From positions 32,857 to 96,856 of the forward strand of contig NZ_MUMH01000039.1 of assembly GCF_002155965.1 (NCBI RefSeq): 64,000 bases of DNA, in the 5' to 3' direction. Made by a program: the position numbers and the translations under genes. The DNA is from Allokutzneria sp. NRRL B-24872. GTDB taxonomy: Bacteria > Actinomycetota > Actinomycetes > Mycobacteriales > Pseudonocardiaceae. Shown here piece after piece: positions 32,430 to 40,542 of this stretch (position 1 is its first letter; each line of letters begins with the position of its first letter). The notes under the pieces are model-generated. The model was given only the letters and a program-made list of their open reading frames with translations. It ran no database searches and had not been told where the DNA came from.

Positions 32430-32958
32430 GCCACGCCTTCGCCGCCCTCAGCACCTGGTCGTGGCGCGGGGTCGGCTCGGCCGTGGTGGAGAGCTGTTCA
32501 CGCAGGATGTCGGCGTGCCCGGCGTGCTGGCTGGTCTCGGCGACCCGGTGCAGCAGCACGTCGAACAGGGTCACGTGCGGGCGCGGCCACCACGGCACGT
32601 GGCCGGGGGCGTCGAGCGGCAGTTCGGTGATCGTCGCGTCGGCGTGGGCCCACACGCGCTGGTAGAGCGAGACGATCTCCTCGCGGGTTTCATGCTCGGC
32701 GGCCCAGAAGTCGGTGCCGCGCAGGGATTCGTCGTCCCACCGGGGCAGCGGCTCGGGGAACGGGCGCGCGAAGACCTCGCCGAGGTAGCGGGACTCCCAG
32801 GTCGCGAGGTGCTTGACGAGCCCGAGCAGATTGGTGCCGGTGAGCGTCAGCGGGCGGCGCGCGTCGTACTCGGAGAGCCCGTCGAGCTTGTCCACCATCA
32901 CCTGGCGGGCCTCGCGCAACAGGTCGAACAGTTCGGCCTTCACGTGATCCTCGTTCAT
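32422..32958 (-). CDS. DinB/DUF664-family protein
   Basis: From ATG 32958 the product is 178 residues. It has the four-helix DinB-like pattern, with candidate metal histidines in LVKHLATWESRYL and LHRVAETSQHAGHADILRE. Such proteins include thiol-dependent enzymes using mycothiol or bacillithiol; maleylpyruvate isomerase is related. The substrate is unknown. Frames upstream of this ATG are shadows of the GH81 gene. Confidence 0.85.
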   Translation of the reverse strand: MNEDHVKAELFDLLREARQVMVDKLDGLSEYDARRPLTLTGTNLLGLVKHLATWESRYLGEVFARPFPEPLPRWDDESLRGTDFWAAEHETREEIVSLYQRVWAHADATITELPLDAPGHVPWWPRPHVTLFDVLLHRVAETSQHAGHADILREQLSTTAEPTPRHDQVLRAAKAWLT

Positions 32959-33013
32959 CGCACCAGCCTTCCACGTGGTCGTTGACTCCGAACGTGAACC
33001 GTTGCTACAACTG

Positions 33014-33031
33014 TGCGAGAGCGCTCTCACA
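33014..33031. promoter_or_regulatory. LacI-family operator candidate
   Basis: GAGAGCGCTCTC at 33017-33028 is a perfect 12-bp palindrome, extended to 18 bp (33014-33031) with one mismatched pair. It resembles the CebR-type sites (TGGGAGCGCTCCCA) that control cellulose and sugar genes in Streptomyces. It lies 48 nt upstream of the GH81 gene. No lacI gene is in the window. Confidence 0.75.
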
Positions 33032-33078
33032 TCGAGCCCCGCCGCCGCTCGTCGACCACGCTCAAAGGAGAGCTGTCC

Positions 33079-35895
33079 ATGGGCTATCGCAGCGGGCTGA
33101 GATCTGGCCTGGTGGCCGCCGTAGTGCTCATCGCGACCGTGACACCCGTGCTCCCCGCGCAGGCGGAGCCGGTGGGCGCGGGCAGCTACACGACGTCGTT
33201 GCCCGCGGGCGCGGCGCTGCCGACCGCGTGCTCCGACCTGGCGACGAACCCCAGGCGCCACCTCACCGCGAACGCGCCCGCCGGAGCGGTGCCGACGAAC
33301 GACTGGTGGTCCTCGCTGGTCTACAAGCGCACCGAGTGCGCCTTCTCGGACAACCTGATGGCGCACCCCTTCTCCTTCGACACCGTGGCGGGCGGCCTCG
33401 GCGTCGACTACTCGACCACGCCGACGATCACTGGAACCGCGACCGGTGTCGGCGAGTACCACTACCAGTACGGCGCGGACTTCACGCTGGGCGTGACCGG
33501 CCTGAACGCGCCGGAGGCGAAGGTCGACGGCTGGACGGACTGGACGGTCAGCCCGTTCTGGTCCGACGGAGCCCGCACGCTGCGCGCCACGATCGGCCAC
33601 GGCTCTCCGTTCGTCTACGCGAAGGTCACCGGCGGCGACGCCAGGTTGAGCTTCTCGGCGGCGCCGAACGTGTGGCAGAACAGCGGTTCGCGCATCGGCT
33701 TCTCCGTCGACGGCCACGACTACGTCGCTTACGCGCCGAGCGGAGCGACGTGGAACGCCAGCGGTAACGCGATCACATCTTCCTTGGCGGGCAAGGGATT
33801 CTTCTCCGTCGCGGTCCTGCCCGGCGGCGGTGACCGCGTGGCGCTGGCCAACTCCTACGGTGCTTACGCGCACGCGCACATCACCGGAACGCGCGTGTCG
33901 TGGAACTACGACCAAGCCGCCAGCGCGGTGCGCGCGACCTACGCCTTCACCACCCAGGCGCTGGAGGGTTCGGCGACCGGGACTGTGGTGTCCCTGTACC
34001 CGCACCAGTGGCAGAACCTCAGCGGCGGCGGCACTCCGATCGCGAACACCTACATCTCGCCGCGCGGGCCGATGAAGACGATCGTAGGCACATCGTCGTT
34101 CACCACGAGCACGCGCTACAACGGCGTCCTGCCGGAACTGCCCTCGGTGGCCATGTCGGGCGGCGACCTCACCACCCTCAACGGTTTCCTCGACCAAGCC
34201 GCGCAGGGCGATCCCTTCGCCGGGTTCAACAACGACACCTATTGGACGGGCAAGGCGGTCGGGCGCGCGGCGCGGATCGCGGAGATCGCTGATCAGGTCA
34301 ACCGGACCGACGTCCGCGACAAGATGCTCAACGCGATTCGGGCCCGCCTGACGGACTGGTTCACCGCGTCCTCGGGCAAGTCGGAGCGCGTCTTCTACTA
34401 CAACCGCAACTGGGGAACGCTGATCGGCTACCCGGCCTCCTACGGCTCGGACACCGACCTCAACGACCACCACTTCCACTACGGCTACTACATCGCGGCA
34501 GCCGCGACGCTGGCGAAGTTCGACCGCAACTGGGCATCCGGCGGGCAGTACGGCGGCATGGTTGACCTGCTCATCCGCGACGCCAACAACTACGACCGCA
34601 ACGACACCAGGTTCCCGTTCCTGCGGGACTTCGACATCTTCGCCGGGCACGACTGGGCGGCCGGGCACGGCGCCTTCTTCGCGGGCAACAACCAGGAGTC
34701 CTCGTCGGAGGGCATGAACTTCGCCAACGCGCTCATCCAGTGGGGCCAGGTCACCGGCAACAACGCGGTGCGCGACGCGGGCCTCTACATCTACACGACG
34801 CAGGCGAGCGCGATCCAGAACTACTGGTTCGACCCGCAGGACCAGGCCTTCCCGCAGGGCTTCGAGCACTCCACCGTCGGCATGGTGTGGGGTGACGGCG
34901 GCGCGTACTCGACGTGGTTCACCGCCGAGCCGGAGAAGATCCACGGCATCAACATGCTGCCGATCACCGGCGGCTCGCTGTACCTGGGCCACAACCCGAG
35001 CTACATCGACCGCAACGTCGCGGAGATCGTCCGCAACAGCGGCAGCCAGCCGAAGGTGTGGCAGGACATCATCTGGTCCTTCCAAGCGCTGTCCAAGCCG
35101 GACGAAGCGCTGAACTCCTTCCGCAGCACCAATTACACGCCCGAGGAAGGCGAGAGCCGCGCGCACACCTTCCACTGGCTGCGCAACCTCAGTGCGCTCG
35201 GGCAGGTGGACACCAGCATCACCGCGAACCACCCGCTGCACGCCGTGTTCTCCAAGGGCGGCACCAAGACCTACGTCGCCAGCAACCTCGGCACCGCGCC
35301 GATCACCGTGACCTTCTCCAACGGCACCACGCTGAACGTGCCAGCCGGGAAGACCGCGACGACCGGAGGTGGCGGCACCGTCGACCCCGTCCCGACTCCG
35401 ACCACGCTGCACGTGACGAGCCCGGACAAGCTCTCCACCACAAGCGGTTCCGGCGCTCGCAATGACGCGGTCAACAGCGCTGGAGGCCGCAACTTCGACG
35501 GTGTGCCGACCAACGCGCGCGTCTACACCGCGTGCGGGATCAGTGGAACCGTCGACCCGGCCAAGCAGACCCAGTTCTCGCTGAACGTGGATTCCGGGAC
35601 CGGGGTCGGCAACGGCGTGCAGGCGCGGATCTCCTACGACCCCAACGGTTCTGGGAACTACACGCGTACGGAGACCTACCGGTACTTCGCCACCGACCCC
35701 GTGAACGGATGGGAGAACTACACGCAGGCGGCCGGAATCCAGGCGCAGTCGGGCACGCTCGCCAATCTCTCCAACGGCTGTGTGAAGCTGGAGGTCTGGA
35801 GCGCTATCGGCAGCGGGAGCACCGCGTTGCGCACCGACGCGACCGCGGGGGAGGGTAGCCGGTCCACAGTGGTCATCCCGCTGCGGACGGGCTGA
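33079..35895 (+). CDS. Secreted GH81 endo-beta-1,3-glucanase with C-terminal carbohydrate-binding domain
   Basis: The 938-residue product starts at ATG 33079 behind AAAGGAG and has a signal peptide ending near AQA-EP. The large catalytic domain is GH81: the acid Asp is likely D463 in TDLNDHHFHYG, with glutamates E540 and E544 in NNQESSSEG. After a linker near 775-785 (VDPVPTPTT), the last 150 residues form a beta-sandwich domain resembling CBM56. The enzyme would cut insoluble beta-1,3-glucan of fungal walls, complementing the GH16 enzyme. Expression is likely sugar-induced through the upstream palindrome. Confidence 0.93.
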   Translation: MGYRSGLRSGLVAAVVLIATVTPVLPAQAEPVGAGSYTTSLPAGAALPTACSDLATNPRRHLTANAPAGAVPTNDWWSSLVYKRTECAFSDNLMAHPFSFDTVAGGLGVDYSTTPTITGTATGVGEYHYQYGADFTLGVTGLNAPEAKVDGWTDWTVSPFWSDGARTLRATIGHGSPFVYAKVTGGDARLSFSAAPNVWQNSGSRIGFSVDGHDYVAYAPSGATWNASGNAITSSLAGKGFFSVAVLPGGGDRVALANSYGAYAHAHITGTRVSWNYDQAASAVRATYAFTTQALEGSATGTVVSLYPHQWQNLSGGGTPIANTYISPRGPMKTIVGTSSFTTSTRYNGVLPELPSVAMSGGDLTTLNGFLDQAAQGDPFAGFNNDTYWTGKAVGRAARIAEIADQVNRTDVRDKMLNAIRARLTDWFTASSGKSERVFYYNRNWGTLIGYPASYGSDTDLNDHHFHYGYYIAAAATLAKFDRNWASGGQYGGMVDLLIRDANNYDRNDTRFPFLRDFDIFAGHDWAAGHGAFFAGNNQESSSEGMNFANALIQWGQVTGNNAVRDAGLYIYTTQASAIQNYWFDPQDQAFPQGFEHSTVGMVWGDGGAYSTWFTAEPEKIHGINMLPITGGSLYLGHNPSYIDRNVAEIVRNSGSQPKVWQDIIWSFQALSKPDEALNSFRSTNYTPEEGESRAHTFHWLRNLSALGQVDTSITANHPLHAVFSKGGTKTYVASNLGTAPITVTFSNGTTLNVPAGKTATTGGGGTVDPVPTPTTLHVTSPDKLSTTSGSGARNDAVNSAGGRNFDGVPTNARVYTACGISGTVDPAKQTQFSLNVDSGTGVGNGVQARISYDPNGSGNYTRTETYRYFATDPVNGWENYTQAAGIQAQSGTLANLSNGCVKLEVWSAIGSGSTALRTDATAGEGSRSTVVIPLRTG

Positions 35896-36919
35896 GCAGG
35901 TCCGTGCACCGCTGAGCGGCCGCAAGCGCGTCGTGATCTCCCTTGCGCGCGAACGTGTCCACGGCGGTGTCGGCGAACTTGATCGCGTGTGCGTCGCCGG
36001 TCGCGACGGCCCGCTCGACCACCTCGTCCAGCACCAGGTCCGTGCCCGAAGCACCGAGGGCCGGGCGGTCCGGGGCGTAGATCGAGGTGACGGCGGCCGT
36101 CGCGATCCACGCCGTGCACAGGCTCGGCACCCAGAGGTTCTCCGGCAGCGCGGGCAGCGTGCGGAGGATCGCGTTGGGCGCGGTCGCCCCGTGCACCGAC
36201 ATGATCGCCGCGCCGTGGCCGTGCGTGCGGTAGTGCAGCACGGCGGCGTCGACCAGCTCGGTGAGCATGTCTTGGGCCTGCGCCGGGTTCTCCGGGCGGC
36301 GCAGTGCGGCGAGCGACTCCGGCCAGCCCGCGAGGAAGGCCAACCGGGCGAGGCGCGTCTGGATGCCGCCGGAGCGCTCCGGCAGCGCGGGAACGCCGGG
36401 GATGGCTTCGTGCGGCGACAACTCGCCCTCCGGGCAGGTCGCACCCGGAACCGACTCCCACCGCGCGGCCCAGTAGCCGAGCCCGTGCGCCAGTTCGTCC
36501 AGCCGGGGCGCGGTCTGCTCGCCCTCCAGCAGCACGCGCACGGCGTGACCGACCCTGATCACGCCGTGCGTCGCGCCCGCGGCGACTCCGGGCAGCAGCC
36601 GGGGCCACCACGTGCCGAGCACCGCGCGCCACGGCCGTTCGGCCAGCTCCACCCTGAAGTGCGCGATCCAGTCACCGATCCGGCGCTCGTCGCCCATTGC
36701 CTCCAGCCACTCGGAACCGATTCGGTGCGAGGCCGTCGGCAGCTCGTCCAGCTGTTCGCTGTAGGAGTCCACCCACCGGTGCACGAGGTCGGGGCGCCCG
36801 GCGCGGACCATCGCTTCCACGGTCATCGGGGCGTGGTTGGACAACCACCCCGCGAACTCGGGGCCGGTGCGGTGAAGACGCTGGTAGGCCTCGTCGAGCA
36901 CGCCGGTGCCGTCGGTCAT
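35873..36919 (-). CDS. Questin-oxidase-family protein (DUF4243)
   Basis: The 348-residue product has the helical, histidine-rich pattern of fungal and bacterial questin-oxidase-like proteins: FAGWLSNHAPMTVEAM, GVAAGATHGVIRVGHAVR, and GHGAAIMSVHGATAP. Fungal relatives perform oxygen-dependent ring cleavage of anthraquinones. What the bacterial ones do is mostly unknown. The 3' end overlaps GH81 by 23 nt. Confidence 0.85.
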   Translation of the reverse strand: MTDGTGVLDEAYQRLHRTGPEFAGWLSNHAPMTVEAMVRAGRPDLVHRWVDSYSEQLDELPTASHRIGSEWLEAMGDERRIGDWIAHFRVELAERPWRAVLGTWWPRLLPGVAAGATHGVIRVGHAVRVLLEGEQTAPRLDELAHGLGYWAARWESVPGATCPEGELSPHEAIPGVPALPERSGGIQTRLARLAFLAGWPESLAALRRPENPAQAQDMLTELVDAAVLHYRTHGHGAAIMSVHGATAPNAILRTLPALPENLWVPSLCTAWIATAAVTSIYAPDRPALGASGTDLVLDEVVERAVATGDAHAIKFADTAVDTFARKGDHDALAAAQRCTDLLSPSAAG

Positions 36920-37102
36920 CAGAACTCTCCAGACTGCTGGGGGATGTGGGACCCAGTCTCGAACCTCCAGCTAACTGGAGGTCAAGCCGTTGGCTACGGC
37001 AGCGTCACGAGTGCGTCGCGAACTACCAGCCAAATCCCCGCACGACGGGCGTACCAGCGGGAACGCACGTAGCGTTGCCACTTTCCCCGGACGTGAGGTG
37101 AC

Positions 37103-37414
37103 GTGGTGGAGTACTTCGTGGTCACCGTCGACGGCGCTCAGCAGATCGCCGAGAGCGGTGAGTTGATGCGGGAGTGGCACGGTCACCAGCTCTACGAGCT
37201 GCTGGTCTACGCGGGCTACCCGCTGACCCGCGGCGACGCAGAGCTGGACGGCGGCGAGGTCGGCGGCTGCGCTGACTGGTTCGACCTCGCGGTGGACGCC
37301 GCGACCGGCGCGGTGGTCGCGCACACCCACGGCGCGGAGCCGAAGACGCACGCGATGGGCGAGGCCGGGCGTGTCCTCGTCGAGTGGTACCTGCGCGAGG
37401 TCGACACCTGCTGA
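37103..37414 (+). CDS. Small conserved hypothetical protein
   Basis: The 103-residue product starts at tandem GTG codons behind GAGGTGAC. It is acidic, with VEYFVVTVDGAQQ at the start and LVEWYLREVDTC at the end. No family is recognised. The stop is 4 nt from the convergent monooxygenase stop. Codon use supports a real gene. Confidence 0.6.
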   Translation: MVEYFVVTVDGAQQIAESGELMREWHGHQLYELLVYAGYPLTRGDAELDGGEVGGCADWFDLAVDAATGAVVAHTHGAEPKTHAMGEAGRVLVEWYLREVDTC

Positions 37415-37418
37415 TGGC

Positions 37419-38528
37419 TCAGTTCTGCCTGCTGTCCAAGGAAAGCGCGCGCTTCGCCCGCTCCAGCGACTCCTCCGACGCGGGCTGGCCCGGGTTCTCC
37501 GTCGCCAGCGCCTGGTTGAGCCGGGCGAACGGCCGCATCCGCGCTTCGTAGGCCGCGAATCCCTCCGAGTGCTCGCCGTGGGCGCGCTCCAGTTCCTCGG
37601 CCAGCACGTACGCGCCGACCAGCGCCAGGCTCGTGCCCTGCCCGGACAGCGGTGAGGCGCAGTAGCCCGCGTCGCCGACGAGGGTGACCCGGCCCGCCGA
37701 CCACGTGTCCATGTGGATCTGCGCCATCGCGTCGAAGTAGAAGTCCTCCGCCGCCCACATCGCCTCGACCAGGCGCGGCGTCTCCCACGCCAGCCCTTCC
37801 AGGTTCTCCGCCAGCATCCTGCGGTGCGCGTCGTCGTCGCGGCGGTCGTGCGGCAGCGAGTCGGCCCTGACGCCGAGGGTGACGCGTAGTTCCTCGTTGT
37901 CCCGCACGGGATAGACCGCGTAGCCGGTGTCGCCTTCGTTCATCCACACCTGCCAGTTGTCCAGGCCGATGAAGTTCTTCGCGCTGTACACCGCGAGGTA
38001 GGTGCCGAGGTGCCGCACGAACTGCTCTTCCGGCCCGAACGCGAGCGCGCGCACCCCAGAGTGCAGGCCGTCCGCGCCCACGATCACGTCGAACCTGCGC
38101 GGCGGCGCGTGCTCGAAGATCACTTCGGAGTCGGTGATCGCCGTGATGGTGTCGCCGAAGATGTACTCGACGTCGTCCTTGGTGATCTCGTAGATCATCG
38201 AGGTGAGGTCCTCGCGCAGCAGCTCGATGTCGTCGCTGTCGAAGCGGCCACTGCTCAGCGCCATCTCCGTGGAGCGCATGATCTCGTTGCCCTTACCGTC
38301 GAGCATCTCCATGCCGCGCATGGTCGTGCGCAGCTCGCGCGCCCGCTCCAGCAGGCCCATGCGGTCGAGCACGTCCAGCGCCACGCCGCGCACGTCGATC
38401 GCCTGTCCGCCCGGCCGGGGCGCCGGGGCGCGCTCCACGACCGTCACCTCGAAGCCCCTGCGGCGCAGCCAGTACGCCAGCGCCGGGCCCGCAACACTCG
38501 CTCCACAGATCAGCACCGTCTTTGTCAT
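37419..38528 (-). CDS. FAD-dependent monooxygenase (PHBH/TetX class)
   Basis: The 369-residue product has the Rossmann start VLICGASVAGPALAYWL, then an ERAPAPRPGGQAIDVRG block and the second FAD motif GRVTLVGDAGYCASPLSGQG. This is the class of aromatic hydroxylases that includes rifampicin and tetracycline-inactivating enzymes. It faces a GntR/TetR-fusion regulator across 96 nt with repeats, so it is probably induced by a small aromatic or antibiotic ligand. A pathway role is not evident. Confidence 0.9.
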   Translation of the reverse strand: MTKTVLICGASVAGPALAYWLRRRGFEVTVVERAPAPRPGGQAIDVRGVALDVLDRMGLLERARELRTTMRGMEMLDGKGNEIMRSTEMALSSGRFDSDDIELLREDLTSMIYEITKDDVEYIFGDTITAITDSEVIFEHAPPRRFDVIVGADGLHSGVRALAFGPEEQFVRHLGTYLAVYSAKNFIGLDNWQVWMNEGDTGYAVYPVRDNEELRVTLGVRADSLPHDRRDDDAHRRMLAENLEGLAWETPRLVEAMWAAEDFYFDAMAQIHMDTWSAGRVTLVGDAGYCASPLSGQGTSLALVGAYVLAEELERAHGEHSEGFAAYEARMRPFARLNQALATENPGQPASEESLERAKRALSLDSRQN

Positions 38529-38573
38529 ACTCGGCAGCGTACGACGTAAATACAGCCGAGCAGAGCCATGAAC

Positions 38574-38611
38574 GAGCTAATCTGTGCTAGCTCAGCGAGG
38601 TTCTGTGCTAG
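38574..38611. promoter_or_regulatory. Repeats in the monooxygenase/regulator divergent promoter
   Basis: TCTGTGCTAG occurs at 38581-38590 and again at 38602-38611, two helical turns apart. GAGCTA (38574-38579) and TAGCTC (38588-38593) form an inverted pair. They lie 13 nt before the regulator start and are a good candidate for autoregulation. Confidence 0.6.
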
Positions 38612-38624
38612 GACAGGGAGCAGC

Positions 38625-39530
38625 ATGGCCGACAGTCCGCCCTACGCCCGCATCGTCGCCGAGCTGCGCCGCCGCATCGCCGAGGGCGAGCTGGCCCCTG
38701 GCGACCGCCTCCCGTCCACGCGGCAGATCGCGATCCGCTGGGGCGTCGCGCTGGCGACCGCGACCAAGGCGCTGACCACGCTCAAGAACGAGGGCCTGAT
38801 CGTCGCCGAGCCGCGCGTGGGCACCGTGGTCGCCGCCGCCCCGACCACGCCGCGCCCGCGCCCGCCCGCGGAGCCCGGTGACGAGCTGACCCGCGACAAG
38901 ATCGTGCGCGCGGCCGTGGAGATCGCCGACGCCGAGGGCCTCGCCGCGGTGTCCATGCGCGGCGTCGCGGCGAAGCTCGGCGTCAGCGCGATGTCGCCCT
39001 ACCGGCACGTCGACGGCAAGGACGAGCTGGTGCTGCTGATGGTGGACGCCACATACGGCTCCATGGCGCCGCCCGATCCGAAGATCAAGAGCTGGCGGGC
39101 CCGCGCCGAGGCCGGCTCGCGCGGGCTGTGGGCGCTCTACCGGCGGCACCCCTGGCTCGCCCAGTACACGACGCTGACCCGGCCGGTGATGCTGCCCAAC
39201 CTCGCCGTGCACGCCGAGTGGATGATCACCGCGCTCAGCGCGCCCGGCCGCACCCCGACGCAGGTGATGAACCTGCACGTGCTGCTGTTCAGCTACGTGC
39301 AGGGCCTCGCCGTGAACCTGGAGCGCGAGGCCAGCGCGCGCGCCGCGACCGGGCTCACCGAGGAGGAGTGGCTGGAGACGCAGGCCGAGCAGTACCGCTC
39401 CTACGTGGAGTCCGGCCGCTTCCCCGCGTTCAGCGGCCTCATGCGCTCCTTCGACGAACACGGCTACGACCTCGACCTGGACGTCATCTTCGAACTAGGC
39501 CTCACCGCCCTGCTGGACGGCCTCCGCTAG
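38625..39530 (+). CDS. Transcription regulator with GntR and TetR DNA-binding domains
   Basis: The 301-residue protein starts at ATG 38625 behind AGGGAGC. Residues about 3-70 form a GntR winged helix (IAEGELAPGDRLPSTRQIA). Residues about 87-140 are a TetR helix-turn-helix (VSMRGVAAKLGVSAMSPYRHV), followed by a TetR ligand-binding domain. This double architecture is known in actinobacteria. It is divergent from the flavin monooxygenase and likely represses it until a ligand binds the C-terminal pocket. Confidence 0.9.
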   Translation: MADSPPYARIVAELRRRIAEGELAPGDRLPSTRQIAIRWGVALATATKALTTLKNEGLIVAEPRVGTVVAAAPTTPRPRPPAEPGDELTRDKIVRAAVEIADAEGLAAVSMRGVAAKLGVSAMSPYRHVDGKDELVLLMVDATYGSMAPPDPKIKSWRARAEAGSRGLWALYRRHPWLAQYTTLTRPVMLPNLAVHAEWMITALSAPGRTPTQVMNLHVLLFSYVQGLAVNLEREASARAATGLTEEEWLETQAEQYRSYVESGRFPAFSGLMRSFDEHGYDLDLDVIFELGLTALLDGLR

Positions 39531-39624
39531 CCCCTCCACCAGCTGCAATGCCTCCATGCGCCCCACCGCCCCGCCCGCCCGATAGGAGTACGAAACGGGT
39601 TCTTGGGCGAGCGTGCGGCAGGGG

Positions 39625-40488
39625 CTACTGGGCGGTGTGGGTGAGGACGGCGGTGGCCAGTTCGGCGTGCACCTCGGGCGGGAGCGTGTGGCCCATGCCG
39701 TGGATCTCCAGGTACTCCGCGCCGGGGATGGCCGCCGCGATGAGCTTGCTGTGGCCGGGTTTCACCGGCTCCTCGCTGCCCTCGATCACCAGGGTGGGCG
39801 TGGTGATCTCGCCGAGGCGGCCAACGGGCTCGAAGTCCGGGTCGGCCGCCCACGCCTTCTGGTGGTTGGCCACGGTCGCCGGGTCGCGGTCCCGCTCGCG
39901 CAGCCGTTCCTCCACCTCGCGCTGCGCGTCGGCGTCGAAGGGCAGCACCGTGCCGTGCAGCATCCGCGCCACCTCGACCGCGAAGTCCTCGCCGGGCGGC
40001 GAGGTGAACAGCTCCACGAACGCGGGGCTCGGCTCGGGCAGGCTGCCCGGCGGCTGCGGCTGACCGCTCAGCGCCCGCATCAGCACCACGCCCTCGCCGC
40101 CGCCGAGCGGGGAGGAGCCGATGGTGGTGAGGCTGGCGATGCGCGAAGGGTGCTCCAGCGCGATCCACTGGCCGAGCAACCCGCCGGCGGAGTGTCCGAC
40201 CAGGTGCGCCCGCTCGATGCCGAGCGCGTCGAGAACGCCGAGGACGTCGTTCTTGATCGCCGCCCAGGTGTAGGGCCGCTCCTCGAAGTTCAGCGCGCTG
40301 GAGCGGCCGGTGTCGCGGTGGTCGTACCGGATCACCCGACGGCCACCGGCGGCGATCCGCCCCACCAGCTCGTCCGGCCACAGGTGGCCCTGGGACATCG
40401 ACCCCATGACCAGCAGCACGGCCGGGTGCGTCGGGTCGCCGAACTCCTCGACCCACAGTTCTACGTCGTTGACCTCGATGATTGGCAT
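39625..40488 (-). CDS. Alpha/beta hydrolase
   Basis: From ATG 40488 the product is 287 residues. It has HGLR-less oxyanion region LLVMGSMSQGHLWP, the nucleophile elbow GHSAGGLLG and a catalytic histidine in HGMGHTLPPEV. It resembles esterases and aclacinomycin methylesterase-like proteins of actinomycetes. The substrate is unknown. It follows the LuxR regulator gene on the same strand (54 nt) but may be separately transcribed. Confidence 0.87.
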   Translation of the reverse strand: MPIIEVNDVELWVEEFGDPTHPAVLLVMGSMSQGHLWPDELVGRIAAGGRRVIRYDHRDTGRSSALNFEERPYTWAAIKNDVLGVLDALGIERAHLVGHSAGGLLGQWIALEHPSRIASLTTIGSSPLGGGEGVVLMRALSGQPQPPGSLPEPSPAFVELFTSPPGEDFAVEVARMLHGTVLPFDADAQREVEERLRERDRDPATVANHQKAWAADPDFEPVGRLGEITTPTLVIEGSEEPVKPGHSKLIAAAIPGAEYLEIHGMGHTLPPEVHAELATAVLTHTAQ

Positions 40489-40542
40489 GCCGCTAACTCT
40501 CGTCGCTGGGGTGCCTCGTGCCATCCGTAGGACCACTGGTGG

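Noticed and set aside
32422..36444. A 1340-codon minus-strand frame
   Set aside because: Only the first-listed end (32422-32958) has DinB content; the rest is antisense to GH81 and has no family motifs.
38530..38624. A small gene starting at 38568 in front of the regulator
   Set aside because: It is just the upstream extension of the regulator frame; ATG 38625 has the ribosome-binding site and the GntR domain start.
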